From contig NZ_JAKCFB010000021.1 of the NCBI RefSeq assembly GCF_024198235.1, forward strand, positions 101,775 through 165,774: a stretch of DNA of 64,000 nt. The letters run 5' to 3'. The position numbers and the translations under genes were made by a program. The notes under the pieces are model-generated. The model was given only the letters and a program-made list of their open reading frames with translations. It did no database searches and was not told the origin of the DNA. This document shows, one piece after another, positions 8,354 to 18,107 of this stretch (position 1 is the stretch's first letter; each line of letters opens with the position of its first letter). This DNA comes from Myxococcus dinghuensis. Its GTDB lineage: Bacteria > Myxococcota > Myxococcia > Myxococcales > Myxococcaceae.

Positions 8354-8974
8354 ATGGTGGAGTACATCGACCAGATCATCGGCGCGCTGGGGCCCCTGGG
8401 CCTGCTGGTGCTCGGGCTCGCGGCGGCGCTGGAGTACGTCGTCCCCCCGTTCCCCGGGGACTCCATCACCCTGTTGGGGGGCGTGTACGCGGTGCGTGGC
8501 ACGCAGCCCTGGTTCCTCGTGTTCCTCGTCGTCATCGCGGGCAGCGTGGCGGGCGCGGCCATCAACTACGCGGTGGGCCGCTGGCTGGTGAAGCGCTTCG
8601 AGGCCCAGCCCGAGCGCAGCTTCCTCGGCATCACCCACGCGCGGTTGGCGGAGGTCCAGGCGCGCATGCGGCGCAACGGGCCCTGGCTGCTGCTGGTCAA
8701 CCGCTTCCTCCCCGGCATCCGCGGCCTCATCTTCGTCGCCGCGGGGGCCTCGCACATGCCGCGCGTCAACGTGCTCGGCCTGGGCGCGGTGTCCGCCATG
8801 GCGCACACCGCGCTGGTGCTGGCGCTGGGCTCGGCGGTGGGTGGCAACCTGGAGAAGTTGACGCTGCTCGTCAGTCGCTACCAGTACGCGGTCATCGGCC
8901 TGGTGGCGGTGGGCGTGGTGGCGGCGCTGGTGCGCATGTTCGCTCGGCGACGCGCGCCGGCCCCCGAGCCTTGA
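8354..8974 (+). CDS. DedA-family inner-membrane protein
   Basis: A 206-residue polytopic membrane protein of the DedA/VTT superfamily, whose members act in lipid (undecaprenyl phosphate or phospholipid) flipping and membrane homeostasis. Family signatures are visible: an acidic residue and PPFPGDS near the N-terminus (ALEYVVPPFPGDSITLLGG), a glycine-rich helix (AGSVAGAAINYAVGRWL), and the arginine motif NRFLPGIRGLIFVAAG near residues 116-131, then two C-terminal helices. Starts at the ATG at 8354, with a GGGAGG at 8336-8341 that is rather far upstream. Monocistronic in appearance. Substrate not inferable. Confidence 0.87.
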   Translation: MVEYIDQIIGALGPLGLLVLGLAAALEYVVPPFPGDSITLLGGVYAVRGTQPWFLVFLVVIAGSVAGAAINYAVGRWLVKRFEAQPERSFLGITHARLAEVQARMRRNGPWLLLVNRFLPGIRGLIFVAAGASHMPRVNVLGLGAVSAMAHTALVLALGSAVGGNLEKLTLLVSRYQYAVIGLVAVGVVAALVRMFARRRAPAPEP

Positions 8975-9042
8975 GTCACCGGGACGACGCCGTCTCAGGT
9001 GAGCGTTGCGTGTCCTGGCCTCGGCGCGCTTGAGTCTCGCCC

Positions 9043-11229
9043 ATGGCTCAGCGCGCTCGTTCCTGGAGTCCTCTGCTCGTCGTGCTCGTGCTGTCCGTGG
9101 CGGGGTGTCGCTGTGGTGACGAGCCGGGGCTGGGCAACGCCCGGTTGGGCTTCCGGCCCCAGGAGGAGGAGGTCGACTTCGGCCGCGTGCTGGAGGGCGA
9201 GCGGGGCACGCGGCAGGTGACGCTGGTGGCCACCGGCCGCGCCACCACGGAGGTCCAGGCGTCCGCGGAGTCTCCCTTCGCCGCGACGACGCCGGAGGTG
9301 AGCGTCCCCGGCAGCGGCTCCACGGTGGTGGAGGTGACGTTCCTCGCGGGCCATGGCGCGGCCGAGGGCGAGCTCGTGCTCCGGGGCGCCGGCAGCAGCG
9401 TGAGCGTGCGACTGAAGGGGCAGGGCGTCCGCCCGCTGAAGTGTGACCCGTCCGGGCCGTGCTTCGCGTCCCGCTTCGACCTCGAATCGGGGACGTGTGT
9501 CGAGACGCCGCTCACCGAGGGCGCCACCTGCATCCCGGAGAGCCGGTGCCAGGTGGACGGGCGCTGCGAGTCCGGCGCGTGCGTGGGCTCGCCGCGCTCC
9601 TGCGACGACGACAACCCGTGCACGGTGGACGCGTGCTCGCCGCAGTTCGGCTGCGTGCGCACGGACGTCGTCTGCCCCGACCCGAACAACCCCTGCAAGG
9701 TGGGCCTGTGCGACCGCGACGACGGGTGCCAGGAGGTGGACGTGGCGGACTTCGTCCGCTGTGGCGCCATGGACTGCGAGCAGTCCCTCCTCTGCTTCGG
9801 GGGCTCGTGCAAGGCGTTCGACACGCCGGAGGGCACCGTGTGCGCGCCCGCCACGGCGTGTCAGGAGGTGGGCAAGTGTCAGGGCGGCGCTTGCACGAGG
9901 CCCCCTCCCGGGGACTTCGAGGCGGACTTCTCCCAGGACCTGGGCGGCATCCCCTCGGGCGGCGGGGACGCGCCCATGCTGCTGGTCGACGAAGGCACCC
10001 TCTTCACCTCGGTGTGTGGCGGGGACGCGGGCTGCCGGCTCGTCTCCTTCACGGAGGGGGGCCTGCTGCGCTACGCGGCGCCCTATCCCGAGGACGCGCC
10101 GCGCGCGCTGCTGGCGGTGTCCGACGCGGGCGTGGTCGTCCGGGGACCGAAGGGGCTGGAGGCCTACGCCGCGCGCGCGCCGGGCGCGCGGAAGTGGGAG
10201 GCCTCGTGGACGGCGCTGGGCGCGCCCGAGGGCGCGGGAGCGTGGCGGGGCGTGGTGGGCGCCGGACAGGTCGCGCTGACGTCGACCGGTGACGTGGTGG
10301 CGAGCGTGGCCTGGAGCCAGGCCGCCGACGCGGGCGAGGACGGCGGCGCGTCGCCTCCACCTCCGGAGGGCCAGCGCTGGGTCTGGCTCGATGGCCACGG
10401 GGATGCGGGCACCGTGCTCTACGCGGGCCCGGTCGAGCCCTGGCACGGCGAGACGCGGCTCGGCCTGGACCCGGCGGATGTCGCCTACCGCTACACGGTG
10501 GATGGCCTCCTGGAGCGCGCGGAGGTGGTGACGGCGGGCGCGGACGGCGGCCCGGGGCTGCGGGTGGTCACGCTCGAGGACGCCGGGCCGCTCGCGGGCC
10601 TCGCGTCGCTGTCGGTGTCGGACGACCAGCTCCTGGTGGGGGCGCGGACCTCCGTGTTCCTCGATGGCGGGGTCGTGACGAAGGCGGAGGTGGACTGGGA
10701 TGGAGGCACGCGGACGCTCGCGCCCATGGCGGAGCCCGTGCTGCTCGCGGCGGAGGAGCAGGGCGCCGCGCGCGCCCTTCTGCTCGCTCGCGCGTGCGCG
10801 CGGACGGATGGCGTGCCGTGCCAGCCCGAGGAGGAGCGCCTGGTCCTGCGCGGGGTGGCGGCGGACACGGGCCGTGGGGTGTGGGAGGCGGACGTGCTGC
10901 CCTTCGAGTCGCTGGAGGGGACGCCGCGGGAGGCGACCCTCCTCCAGCGGGGCCAGGTGGGCTTGCTCGTGGACGTGCTCCGGCGGGACGGGCGGCAGGT
11001 GTGGTTCGAGGTCTATTCGGAGGGGAAGAAGGTGAGCGCGTGCCCGTTGCCGGGCCGGCCCACGTTCGGTGGCGCGACGTTCTTCGCGGGCAAGCTGCTC
11101 GTGGTGGTGGAGCGCGAGGGCGTGTGGCGACTGGAGTCCTACGCCATGGGGCCGGGCGTCCTCGCGGAGACGCGCGGCTGGCCCCAGCGCCACGCCACCG
11201 GCGCGGGGACGCGGCGCGGGGCGCCGTGA
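9043..11229 (+). CDS. Large Cys-rich lipoprotein with ASH-like N-terminal domain
   Basis: A 728-residue secreted lipoprotein: signal peptide MAQRARSWSPLLVVLVLSVAGC with lipobox SVAGC, then a second Cys. Residues about 35-130 form a beta-sandwich resembling DUF1573/ASH-type domains (EVDFGRVLEGERGTRQVTLV, SVRLKGQGV). Residues about 135-285 are a Cys-rich segment with repeated CxxDxxC patterns (SCDDDNPCTVDACSPQFGC), typical of myxobacterial surface proteins. The remaining 430 residues look like a beta-propeller or sheet-rich region with LLVDEG, GVVVRGPKGLE and similar strands. It probably sits on the outer membrane. Its stop nearly abuts the convergent chemoreceptor gene (1 base apart). Function unknown. 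Confidence 0.8.
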   Translation: MAQRARSWSPLLVVLVLSVAGCRCGDEPGLGNARLGFRPQEEEVDFGRVLEGERGTRQVTLVATGRATTEVQASAESPFAATTPEVSVPGSGSTVVEVTFLAGHGAAEGELVLRGAGSSVSVRLKGQGVRPLKCDPSGPCFASRFDLESGTCVETPLTEGATCIPESRCQVDGRCESGACVGSPRSCDDDNPCTVDACSPQFGCVRTDVVCPDPNNPCKVGLCDRDDGCQEVDVADFVRCGAMDCEQSLLCFGGSCKAFDTPEGTVCAPATACQEVGKCQGGACTRPPPGDFEADFSQDLGGIPSGGGDAPMLLVDEGTLFTSVCGGDAGCRLVSFTEGGLLRYAAPYPEDAPRALLAVSDAGVVVRGPKGLEAYAARAPGARKWEASWTALGAPEGAGAWRGVVGAGQVALTSTGDVVASVAWSQAADAGEDGGASPPPPEGQRWVWLDGHGDAGTVLYAGPVEPWHGETRLGLDPADVAYRYTVDGLLERAEVVTAGADGGPGLRVVTLEDAGPLAGLASLSVSDDQLLVGARTSVFLDGGVVTKAEVDWDGGTRTLAPMAEPVLLAAEEQGAARALLLARACARTDGVPCQPEEERLVLRGVAADTGRGVWEADVLPFESLEGTPREATLLQRGQVGLLVDVLRRDGRQVWFEVYSEGKKVSACPLPGRPTFGGATFFAGKLLVVVEREGVWRLESYAMGPGVLAETRGWPQRHATGAGTRRGAP

Positions 11230-11230
11230 G

Positions 11231-14200
11231 TCACGCCGTCGCGTTCGGGTCCACCCACAGGTCCTCGAAGCGCACCTGCGGCGGCGCCTGGTGCAGCCGC
11301 AGGCCCTGCACGGACGTGGTGGCCGCGGCGTGGATGCGGTCGTGGTACAGCGGGATGAGCGGACAGTCGGCGCGGAAGAGGTGCTCGGCGCGGATGTAGA
11401 GCTGCTGGCGCAGCTCCGGGTCGATGGACACGCGCGCCTCGGAGGTGATGCGGTCCAGCTCCGTGTTGCGGTAGCCCAGCGGGTACACCGTCTGCGCGCT
11501 CGAGTTCAGCAGGAAGTGCAGGAAGGTGTCCGGGTCCGGGAAGTCCGCGAGCCACAGCGTGCGGAACGCCGGAATCTTCCCCTCGCGCAGCCGGGCCGAG
11601 TACTCCTCCGGCGGCATCACCACGTGCCGCAGCTCCAGCAGGCCCGCCTGGATGAGGGGGCGGAAGAGGACGGCGTCCTCCGCGGAGGTGTCGCGGCCGG
11701 TGGGGTGGTGCAGGGTGAGGCGCAGCCGGCGCAGGCCCACGTCGCGCAGGAGCTGCTCGGCGAGCGCCAGGTCCGGCGCGGGCTGCGGGTTCACCTCCGC
11801 GCCGCCCAGCAGCTCCGGCGGCGTCAGGGTCCGCGCCACCCGGGCGCCCGGATGGAACTGCTCCACCAGGCCCGCGATGTCCATGCCCGCGCGCAGCGCG
11901 CGCCGCACGCGCACGTCGTCATACGGCGACTCGCGCGAGTTGAGCGCCACGAACGCGGTGGAGGGCGTGGTGCTGGCCACCACCTGGAAGGACTCCAGCC
12001 CCGGCACCTCGACGTGCTCGGCGGAGAGGAACGAGACCAGGTCCGCGGCGCCGCGCTGCAGCCGCCCCACCGCCTCCTCGCGCGAGTCCACCAACTGGAA
12101 CTCCAGCCGGTCGAGCATCGGCGCGCCGGTGCGCCAGTACGCGGGGTTGCGCTCCATCACCACGCGCTCGGGCTCCAGCGCCATCACCCGGAAGGGGCCG
12201 GTGCCCACCAGCCGCCCGCCCGCGTCCACGCGCGCCACCGCCGTGGGCGTCAGCGCCATCAGGTGCAGGAAGAAGGCCTTGGGCTCGCGCAGGCGGATCT
12301 CCAACGTCGCGTCGTCCAGCGCCTCGATGCCCGTCACCTCGCGGGCCATGCCGGAGGCGTACTCGGTCGCGCCCTCCACGTCCTCCAGCAGGCTGCGGTC
12401 GGGCGAGCGCACCGCCGGGTCCAACAGGCGCTCCAGGTGGCGCTTCACGTCCTGCGCCGTCAGGGGCGCGCCGTCGTGGAAGGTGACGCCCCGGCGCAGG
12501 TAGAAGCGGTAGCGACGGGCGGACGGGTCCGCGTCCCAGCGCTCGGCGAGGTCCGGCTCCAGGCCGCCGTCCGCCAGCCGCACCAGCCCGGAGAAGGCGC
12601 ACGCGGTCAGCTCCGACAACTGGTTCTCCACGCTGAACAGCGGGTCCACCGCCTGGCGGTTGCGCAGCGAGGCCGCCTGGTGGAGCACCACGCGCAGCGT
12701 GCCGCCCACGCGCGGCTGCGGCAGGCGGAAGCGGAACACCTCCGTCTCCAGCCCGAGCGCCTCGTGGCCCAGCTGGTCCACCGTGCGCGTCAGCCCGTCG
12801 CCGATGCGGATGACCCGGCGCGCGTCCTCGCGCACCTGCGCGACCTCCTCGCGGATGGACGCGTCCGCCCTGGTGAGCACCTGGTTGGCGCTGCGCAGCT
12901 CGTCGATGGAGGCGCTCAGCCGCACCACGCTGTCGGACAGCTCGCGGCCCGCGCGCGCCTGGTCCTCCGCCTTCTGCGACGCGGTGTGGCCCACGCGCGC
13001 CATCTCGTGCGTCTGGCGCACCAGCTCGCGCGCGTGCCCGGCCTGCTCGATGGCCATGCGCGTGACGTCCTCCACGCGCCGGGCCACCCGGCGGCTCGCC
13101 TCCACCACCGTCGCGCCCTGGGCCTCCAGCCGCTGCGTCTCCGCCACCGTGGCCTCCACGGCGCTGAAGGTGCGCTGGGTGATGGTGCGGATCTCCACCA
13201 GCGCCTCGGTGGCGCGGTCGCCCATGGCCACGCCCGTGCCGGCCTGCTCGCGGCCCTCCTTCACCAGCGCCACCGTGGTCTGCACGGCGTCTCGCACGCC
13301 GGACACCATGGCGCCAATCTCGCGCGTGGAGCGCGTGGTGCGCTCGGCCAGGTTGCGAATCTCGTTGGCCACCACGCCGAAGGGGCGGCCGTGCTCGCCG
13401 GCCTGCGCGGCGATGATGGCGGCGTTGAGGGCCAGGAGGTTCGTCTGGTCGGCGATCTCCTGGATGACGTCGACGATGCGGCCAATCTCCGTGGAGCGCG
13501 CGCCCAGGGTGCCCATCAGCTCCGCGGCCTTCCGGATGGTCTCCTCCACCTGGTACATGCCCTTGACGCTGTCGGCGACGAGCACCTCGCCGCGCTCCGC
13601 CGTCGCCGTCACCGCCATGGCCAGCTGGTTCGTCTCGTTGGCGCGGCGGCGCACGGAGTCGATGCCGCCCTCCACCAGCGACACGAAGTCCTCCGCTTCG
13701 CTGGCGAAGCGCGCCAGCTCGTCACCGGAGGAGGCGATGTTGGCCAGCCGCTCGCTCATCGCCTGCATCAGCGCCGTGGTGCGGCTGGCGAAGTCGTTCA
13801 CCTGCGACAGGCCGTCCACCACCTGCTCCAGCCGCTCCGTCATCTCCAGCAGCGAGCCCGTGGTGTCCACGGCGAAGGCCTCCAACTGGTGGACGCGCTT
13901 GCCCACCACCTGGAGGCTGGTGCCCATGCCGCTGACGGACTCGAGCGTGCGCTCCACCGCGCCACCCTGCCGGCGCGCGGCCTCGAGCAGGGCGTCCGCC
14001 TGCTCGCTCACCTCGTTGCTCGTGCGGTGCAGGTTGGCCGTCACCCGCTGCACCTGGGACAGCGCGCGGCGCAGGGACAGGACGAGGCGCCGCACGTCCT
14101 CGTGTCCCTCGTAGCGGGGGCCGCCCGTGGTGGTGAGGTCGCCCTCCGCCAGCCGCGCCATGACGCGCCGCCGCGTCAGCCGCCGTATCGCGGCCCAGCG

Positions 14201-14377
14201 GAACCACGCCAGGTAGCCGCCGACGAGGTACAGCGTGGGCGTGGCGACCAGCAGCGCCGTCCACGAGGACGTCGTCAGTCGCTGCCCACCCGCCAACTGG
14301 AGCACCCCCCCCAGGACGAGCGCTGAAAGCACACCGGCCGCCAGGCCGAACGCGAAGAGGTACCGTTTGGCGCCCAT
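11231..14377 (-). CDS. Methyl-accepting chemotaxis protein fused to solute-binding protein family 5 domain
   Basis: A 1048-residue fusion. Two transmembrane segments (about residues 8-30 and 38-60) leave almost no periplasmic sensor. They are followed by a long MCP coiled coil (about 100-540) with its hairpin tip at 303-345 (EIADQTNLLALNAAI). Residues about 556-1040 form a complete SBP_bac_5 (DppA/OppA-like) domain: GGTLRVVLHQAASL, LEPDLAERWDADP, RYRFYLRRGVTFHDGAPLTA, GTGPFRVMALEP, a late DFPDPDTFLHF and IPLYHDRIHA. Since both domains follow the second membrane helix, the binding domain should be cytoplasmic, unlike normal peptide-binding proteins. It may sense an internal peptide or opine-like ligand. 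At the tip, the E and R of the usual NAAIEAARAGE are replaced (I322, Q325). No che genes lie nearby. Confidence 0.9.
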   Translation of the reverse strand: MGAKRYLFAFGLAAGVLSALVLGGVLQLAGGQRLTTSSWTALLVATPTLYLVGGYLAWFRWAAIRRLTRRRVMARLAEGDLTTTGGPRYEGHEDVRRLVLSLRRALSQVQRVTANLHRTSNEVSEQADALLEAARRQGGAVERTLESVSGMGTSLQVVGKRVHQLEAFAVDTTGSLLEMTERLEQVVDGLSQVNDFASRTTALMQAMSERLANIASSGDELARFASEAEDFVSLVEGGIDSVRRRANETNQLAMAVTATAERGEVLVADSVKGMYQVEETIRKAAELMGTLGARSTEIGRIVDVIQEIADQTNLLALNAAIIAAQAGEHGRPFGVVANEIRNLAERTTRSTREIGAMVSGVRDAVQTTVALVKEGREQAGTGVAMGDRATEALVEIRTITQRTFSAVEATVAETQRLEAQGATVVEASRRVARRVEDVTRMAIEQAGHARELVRQTHEMARVGHTASQKAEDQARAGRELSDSVVRLSASIDELRSANQVLTRADASIREEVAQVREDARRVIRIGDGLTRTVDQLGHEALGLETEVFRFRLPQPRVGGTLRVVLHQAASLRNRQAVDPLFSVENQLSELTACAFSGLVRLADGGLEPDLAERWDADPSARRYRFYLRRGVTFHDGAPLTAQDVKRHLERLLDPAVRSPDRSLLEDVEGATEYASGMAREVTGIEALDDATLEIRLREPKAFFLHLMALTPTAVARVDAGGRLVGTGPFRVMALEPERVVMERNPAYWRTGAPMLDRLEFQLVDSREEAVGRLQRGAADLVSFLSAEHVEVPGLESFQVVASTTPSTAFVALNSRESPYDDVRVRRALRAGMDIAGLVEQFHPGARVARTLTPPELLGGAEVNPQPAPDLALAEQLLRDVGLRRLRLTLHHPTGRDTSAEDAVLFRPLIQAGLLELRHVVMPPEEYSARLREGKIPAFRTLWLADFPDPDTFLHFLLNSSAQTVYPLGYRNTELDRITSEARVSIDPELRQQLYIRAEHLFRADCPLIPLYHDRIHAAATTSVQGLRLHQAPPQVRFEDLWVDPNATA

Positions 14378-14442
14378 GGACGACGGGGAGGCTACTCCGC
14401 CTTCTCGCGCCGGTCCTCAAAACGCCGCACACTGGGGGCCTC

Positions 14443-15462
14443 GTGTCATCCCTGCTCGCCCTCCTGGCCGTCCTCGCGCTCCCGGTGAAGTCCACCCCCC
14501 AGGGCCCTCCGGCCCCGGCGCCCGTCGAGGAGGCGCGCTTCGTCTTCTCCTGGCGGGGCATCCCCGTGGGCACGGTGACGCTGACGCGGGGCCCCGGCCG
14601 CTTCACCTACGCCAGCCGGCACCTGCACACGCGCGCGGGCACCCACGGCGAGCGCCGGCGCGAGGCCTCCCTGGACGTGGACGACGCGGGGCGGGTGAAG
14701 GGCGGCGGCGCGTGGCCCCAGGCGCTGTGGCTGTGGCGGGGGCCTCCTCCCCCGGGCTGCGTGACGGCGCGCGAGGAGCTGTCCGGCCGCGAGGGCGCGC
14801 ACTGTGTCACCGGGGGCACGGCGCCCTGGGTGGAGGGCACGCTGATGGGGGCCCCGTTCCGCGCGCGCTATGACGCCCGCGGGCGCATGGAGGTGCTGGA
14901 GCTGGGCGAGTCGCGCTTCACCGTGGCCGCGCCCGGGGAGCGGCTGCGCGCGCCCCCGGACTTCTTCGCGCAGGGGCTCCCGGTGGAGGGGGACGCGGGG
15001 CCGCTGGCGCTGGAGCCGCCGCTGCCGGTGGCGTCGCGGCGGGAGGGGATGACGGCGTGGGAGGCGGGCGCGGCGCGGGCGCTGGCGGCCAGGGTCCACG
15101 CGGCGTTCCCGGAGAAGGGCCCGGGCGAGGCGGACTTCCGCGAGGGCGGGGAGGGCGAGGCGGGCGGGTGTCTGGCGCATGCGCTGCGCTTCGCGGCGCT
15201 CGCGCGGGAGCGGGGCGTGACGGTGGCGCTCGTCCATGGGCTGCTGGTGGTGGACGGCGGTCCGGCGCGGCCCCATGCGTGGGTGCGCGTGGCGCTCCAG
15301 GGGGGCGGCACGCTGGACCTGGACCCCACGTCCCTGGACCCCGTCCTGCCGGACACGCACCTGCCCCTGGCGCTGGAGGACGCGCGAGGGCCGGCGCTGG
15401 AGGCGGGGGCGCGGTGGCTGGCGCTGCTGCGGGGGGCGCACCGCGTGGTGCGCCGGCCGTGA
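14443..15462 (+). CDS. Transglutaminase-like secreted protein
   Basis: A 339-residue protein with a short N-terminal hydrophobic signal (GTG start at 14443, MSSLLALLAVLALPVKS). It has a DUF3108-like beta-sheet N-terminal part (FVFSWRGIPVGTVTLTRG) and a C-terminal transglutaminase/protease-like core. The Cys-His-Asp triad of that superfamily is visible: Cys243 in GGCLAHA, His278 in RPHAWVRV, and Asp292 or Asp294 in LDLDPTSLD. Probably acts in the periplasm or outside the cell on proteins or peptides; the reaction (crosslinking or hydrolysis) cannot be told. Divergent from the MCP fusion by 65 bases and convergent with astA by 6 bases. Confidence 0.78.
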   Translation: MSSLLALLAVLALPVKSTPQGPPAPAPVEEARFVFSWRGIPVGTVTLTRGPGRFTYASRHLHTRAGTHGERRREASLDVDDAGRVKGGGAWPQALWLWRGPPPPGCVTAREELSGREGAHCVTGGTAPWVEGTLMGAPFRARYDARGRMEVLELGESRFTVAAPGERLRAPPDFFAQGLPVEGDAGPLALEPPLPVASRREGMTAWEAGAARALAARVHAAFPEKGPGEADFREGGEGEAGGCLAHALRFAALARERGVTVALVHGLLVVDGGPARPHAWVRVALQGGGTLDLDPTSLDPVLPDTHLPLALEDARGPALEAGARWLALLRGAHRVVRRP

Positions 15463-15468
15463 GCGCGC

Positions 15469-16494
<1,026 letters not shown>

Positions 16495-16814
16495 GGTTGC
16501 ACCCGGGACGCACCGGGATGGCGCGCCGGAAGGGGTGGGGACCATACACCACACCCCCCTCCATGCGCCCATCCACCTGCCCTCTTGATTCCTTTATGAC
16601 GCACTGAGTCGGAGTGTCGCTCCCCGGCACGGCCGGAGGGTGCGAGTCGCCTCGCTGCGTCGTGAAACATTTCTCAAATAGGCGAGCCCCTGCCCGGGCG
16701 TCCGCTGTGTTGTCAGACGGGCGGGAAGCTCCTGGCGGGGGAATGAAGCGCGGAATGCCTTGCGGTACGGTGTGTCAAACGTTGGCTGTCAAACCTTCGC
16801 AAGGACACGACCCA
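16495..16814. other. Divergent intergenic region, astA / lyase
   Basis: About 320 bases holding the promoters of two divergent genes. I see no tRNA, conserved small gene or long repeat. An AT-richer patch near 16660-16685 (GAAACATTTCTCAAATAGG) is the most promoter-like part. AAGGA at 16801-16805 is the ribosome-binding site that decides the lyase start. Confidence 0.4.
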
Positions 16815-17978
16815 TTGAGAAGACTGTTTCCTGGCTTGCTTGCGATGTGGCTGCTCCCGTCCCTCGCCTCCGCCAGCATCGTGTGGCGGGGGGACTTCGA
16901 GACGGGGAACCGCTCGCAATACACCGGTGAGCAGATGGTGAGCTCCGACCGGCTCCTGGTGGTGACGAACCCGGTGGCCGAGGGGAAGTATGCGCTGAAG
17001 GTCACGGTGAAGCAGGGAGATGACCCCATCAACGCGAGCGGCAACCGCAACGAGCTCGTGTATCAGAGTGGTGAGAAGGAAGGGTCCGAGTACTACTACC
17101 GCTGGAAGGTGATGTTCGCGTCGGACTTCCCGAGCGTGGACACCTGGCAGTTGTTCACGCAGTGGCACCACGATGGGTGCTGCGGCTCGCCTCCGCTGGA
17201 GTTCTACGTGCGCGGCGAGGAGATCCGCATGGCGTTGAACTCCAACTCCACCATCCCCTGGCGCACCGCGCTCAAGCGGGGCGTGTGGCAGGAGTTCATC
17301 CTGCACGTGAAGTGGTCCTCCAACGCCAGCACCGGCTTCGTGGAGCTGTGGCACAACCAGAAGAAGGTGCTCTCGAAGACGTACGCCGCGACGATGTACG
17401 CGGGCAACAAGAACTACCTGAAGCTGGGCCTGTACCGCAGCGACACGGTGAAGCCGGTGGGCATCCTGTTCCACGACGGCTTCGTCCAGGCCACCGCGCT
17501 CTCGGACGTGCTCGACACCACGACCCCGTCGACCGACGCGGGCACCCCCGTGGACGCGGGCACGCCGGTGGACGCGGGCACCCCTGTCGACGCCGGCACG
17601 CCGGTGGACGCGGGTACCCCCGTGGACGCGGGCACGCCGGTGGACGCGGGTACCCCCGTGGATGCGGGCACGCCGGTGGACGCGGGTACCCCCGTGGACG
17701 CGGGCACGCCGGTGGATGCCGGCACCCCCGGGGACGAGGGCACGCCCGGCGCCGGGGAGGACGCGGGGACGTCGCCAGGACCGCAGGTGGACGCGGGCAC
17801 GGGGCCCACCGACGAATCACCTGGGACGGGGACGGGCGTCATCCCTCCGACGTCCGGTGTCTCGCCGGATGACCTGGGCGCCGAGCCCGCGGGCTGCAAC
17901 AGCGCGGGCGGTTCGGCCGCGGCGGTGTCGCTGCTCGCCCTGCTCGGGCTCGCGCGTGGGTGGCGACGCCGACGTTGA
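16815..17978 (+). CDS. Secreted polysaccharide lyase with DAGTPV repeats and MYXO-CTERM tail
   Basis: A 387-residue exported protein. A TTG start at 16815 is chosen because AAGGA precedes it by 9 bases and it yields a clean signal peptide (MRRLFPGLLAMWLLPSLASA). Upstream in-frame ATGs (16743) would add a charged, poorly hydrophobic stretch. Residues about 22-235 resemble the polysaccharide lyase / heparin-lyase-I-like family (PF14099 type): IVWRGDFETGNRSQY, YYYRWKVMFASDFPSVDTWQ, LFTQWHHDGCCGSPPLEFYV, ELWHNQKKVL. A Pro/Thr/Asp repeat linker follows (about 241-312). The MYXO-CTERM sorting signal ends the protein: a Cys in GCNSAGG, a hydrophobic helix and RRRR. This predicts surface display by myxosortase. 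Probable substrate: uronate-containing polysaccharide. Confidence 0.85.
   Translation: MRRLFPGLLAMWLLPSLASASIVWRGDFETGNRSQYTGEQMVSSDRLLVVTNPVAEGKYALKVTVKQGDDPINASGNRNELVYQSGEKEGSEYYYRWKVMFASDFPSVDTWQLFTQWHHDGCCGSPPLEFYVRGEEIRMALNSNSTIPWRTALKRGVWQEFILHVKWSSNASTGFVELWHNQKKVLSKTYAATMYAGNKNYLKLGLYRSDTVKPVGILFHDGFVQATALSDVLDTTTPSTDAGTPVDAGTPVDAGTPVDAGTPVDAGTPVDAGTPVDAGTPVDAGTPVDAGTPVDAGTPVDAGTPGDEGTPGAGEDAGTSPGPQVDAGTGPTDESPGTGTGVIPPTSGVSPDDLGAEPAGCNSAGGSAAAVSLLALLGLARGWRRRR
17535..17750 (+). repeat. 12 tandem 18-bp units encoding DAGTPV
   Basis: Twelve in-frame 18-bp units (consensus GACGCGGGYACSCCSGTG) encode DAGTPV with the last units drifting to DAGTPG and DEGTPG. Units alternate ACCCCC and ACGCCG versions, giving a 36-bp superperiod. 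They form the linker between the lyase domain and the MYXO-CTERM anchor. Confidence 0.95.
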
Positions 17979-17985
17979 GTGACTC

Positions 17986-18017
17986 GGCCGGGGCCTCGTC
18001 TCGCGGGGGCCCCGGCC
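17986..18017. terminator. Strong hairpin after the lyase gene
   Basis: Perfect 10-bp arms GGCCGGGGCC / GGCCCCGGCC with a 12-base loop, followed by TTCCCT, begin 8 bases after the lyase stop codon. A good candidate for intrinsic termination. Confidence 0.65.
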
Positions 18018-18107
18018 TTCCCTCGCTCCAGGCTGGCGTGACTTGACCCGGAGTGTGGAGTGGAAAGACGCTTTCCGTGAAGTCTTCACTCAACGGGAGC
18101 GTGGCAG

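Noticed and set aside
11069..14326. 1085-codon open frame on the plus strand opposite the MCP fusion
   Set aside because: Arg/Val/Leu/Gln/His-rich translation with no motifs; it is a shadow of the minus-strand chemoreceptor, which has clear domains.
17535..17750. CRISPR-like regularly repeated sequence
   Set aside because: Units are contiguous 18-bp in-frame codons without spacers; they encode the DAGTPV stalk. The same applies to the 123-bp EGF units at 55115.
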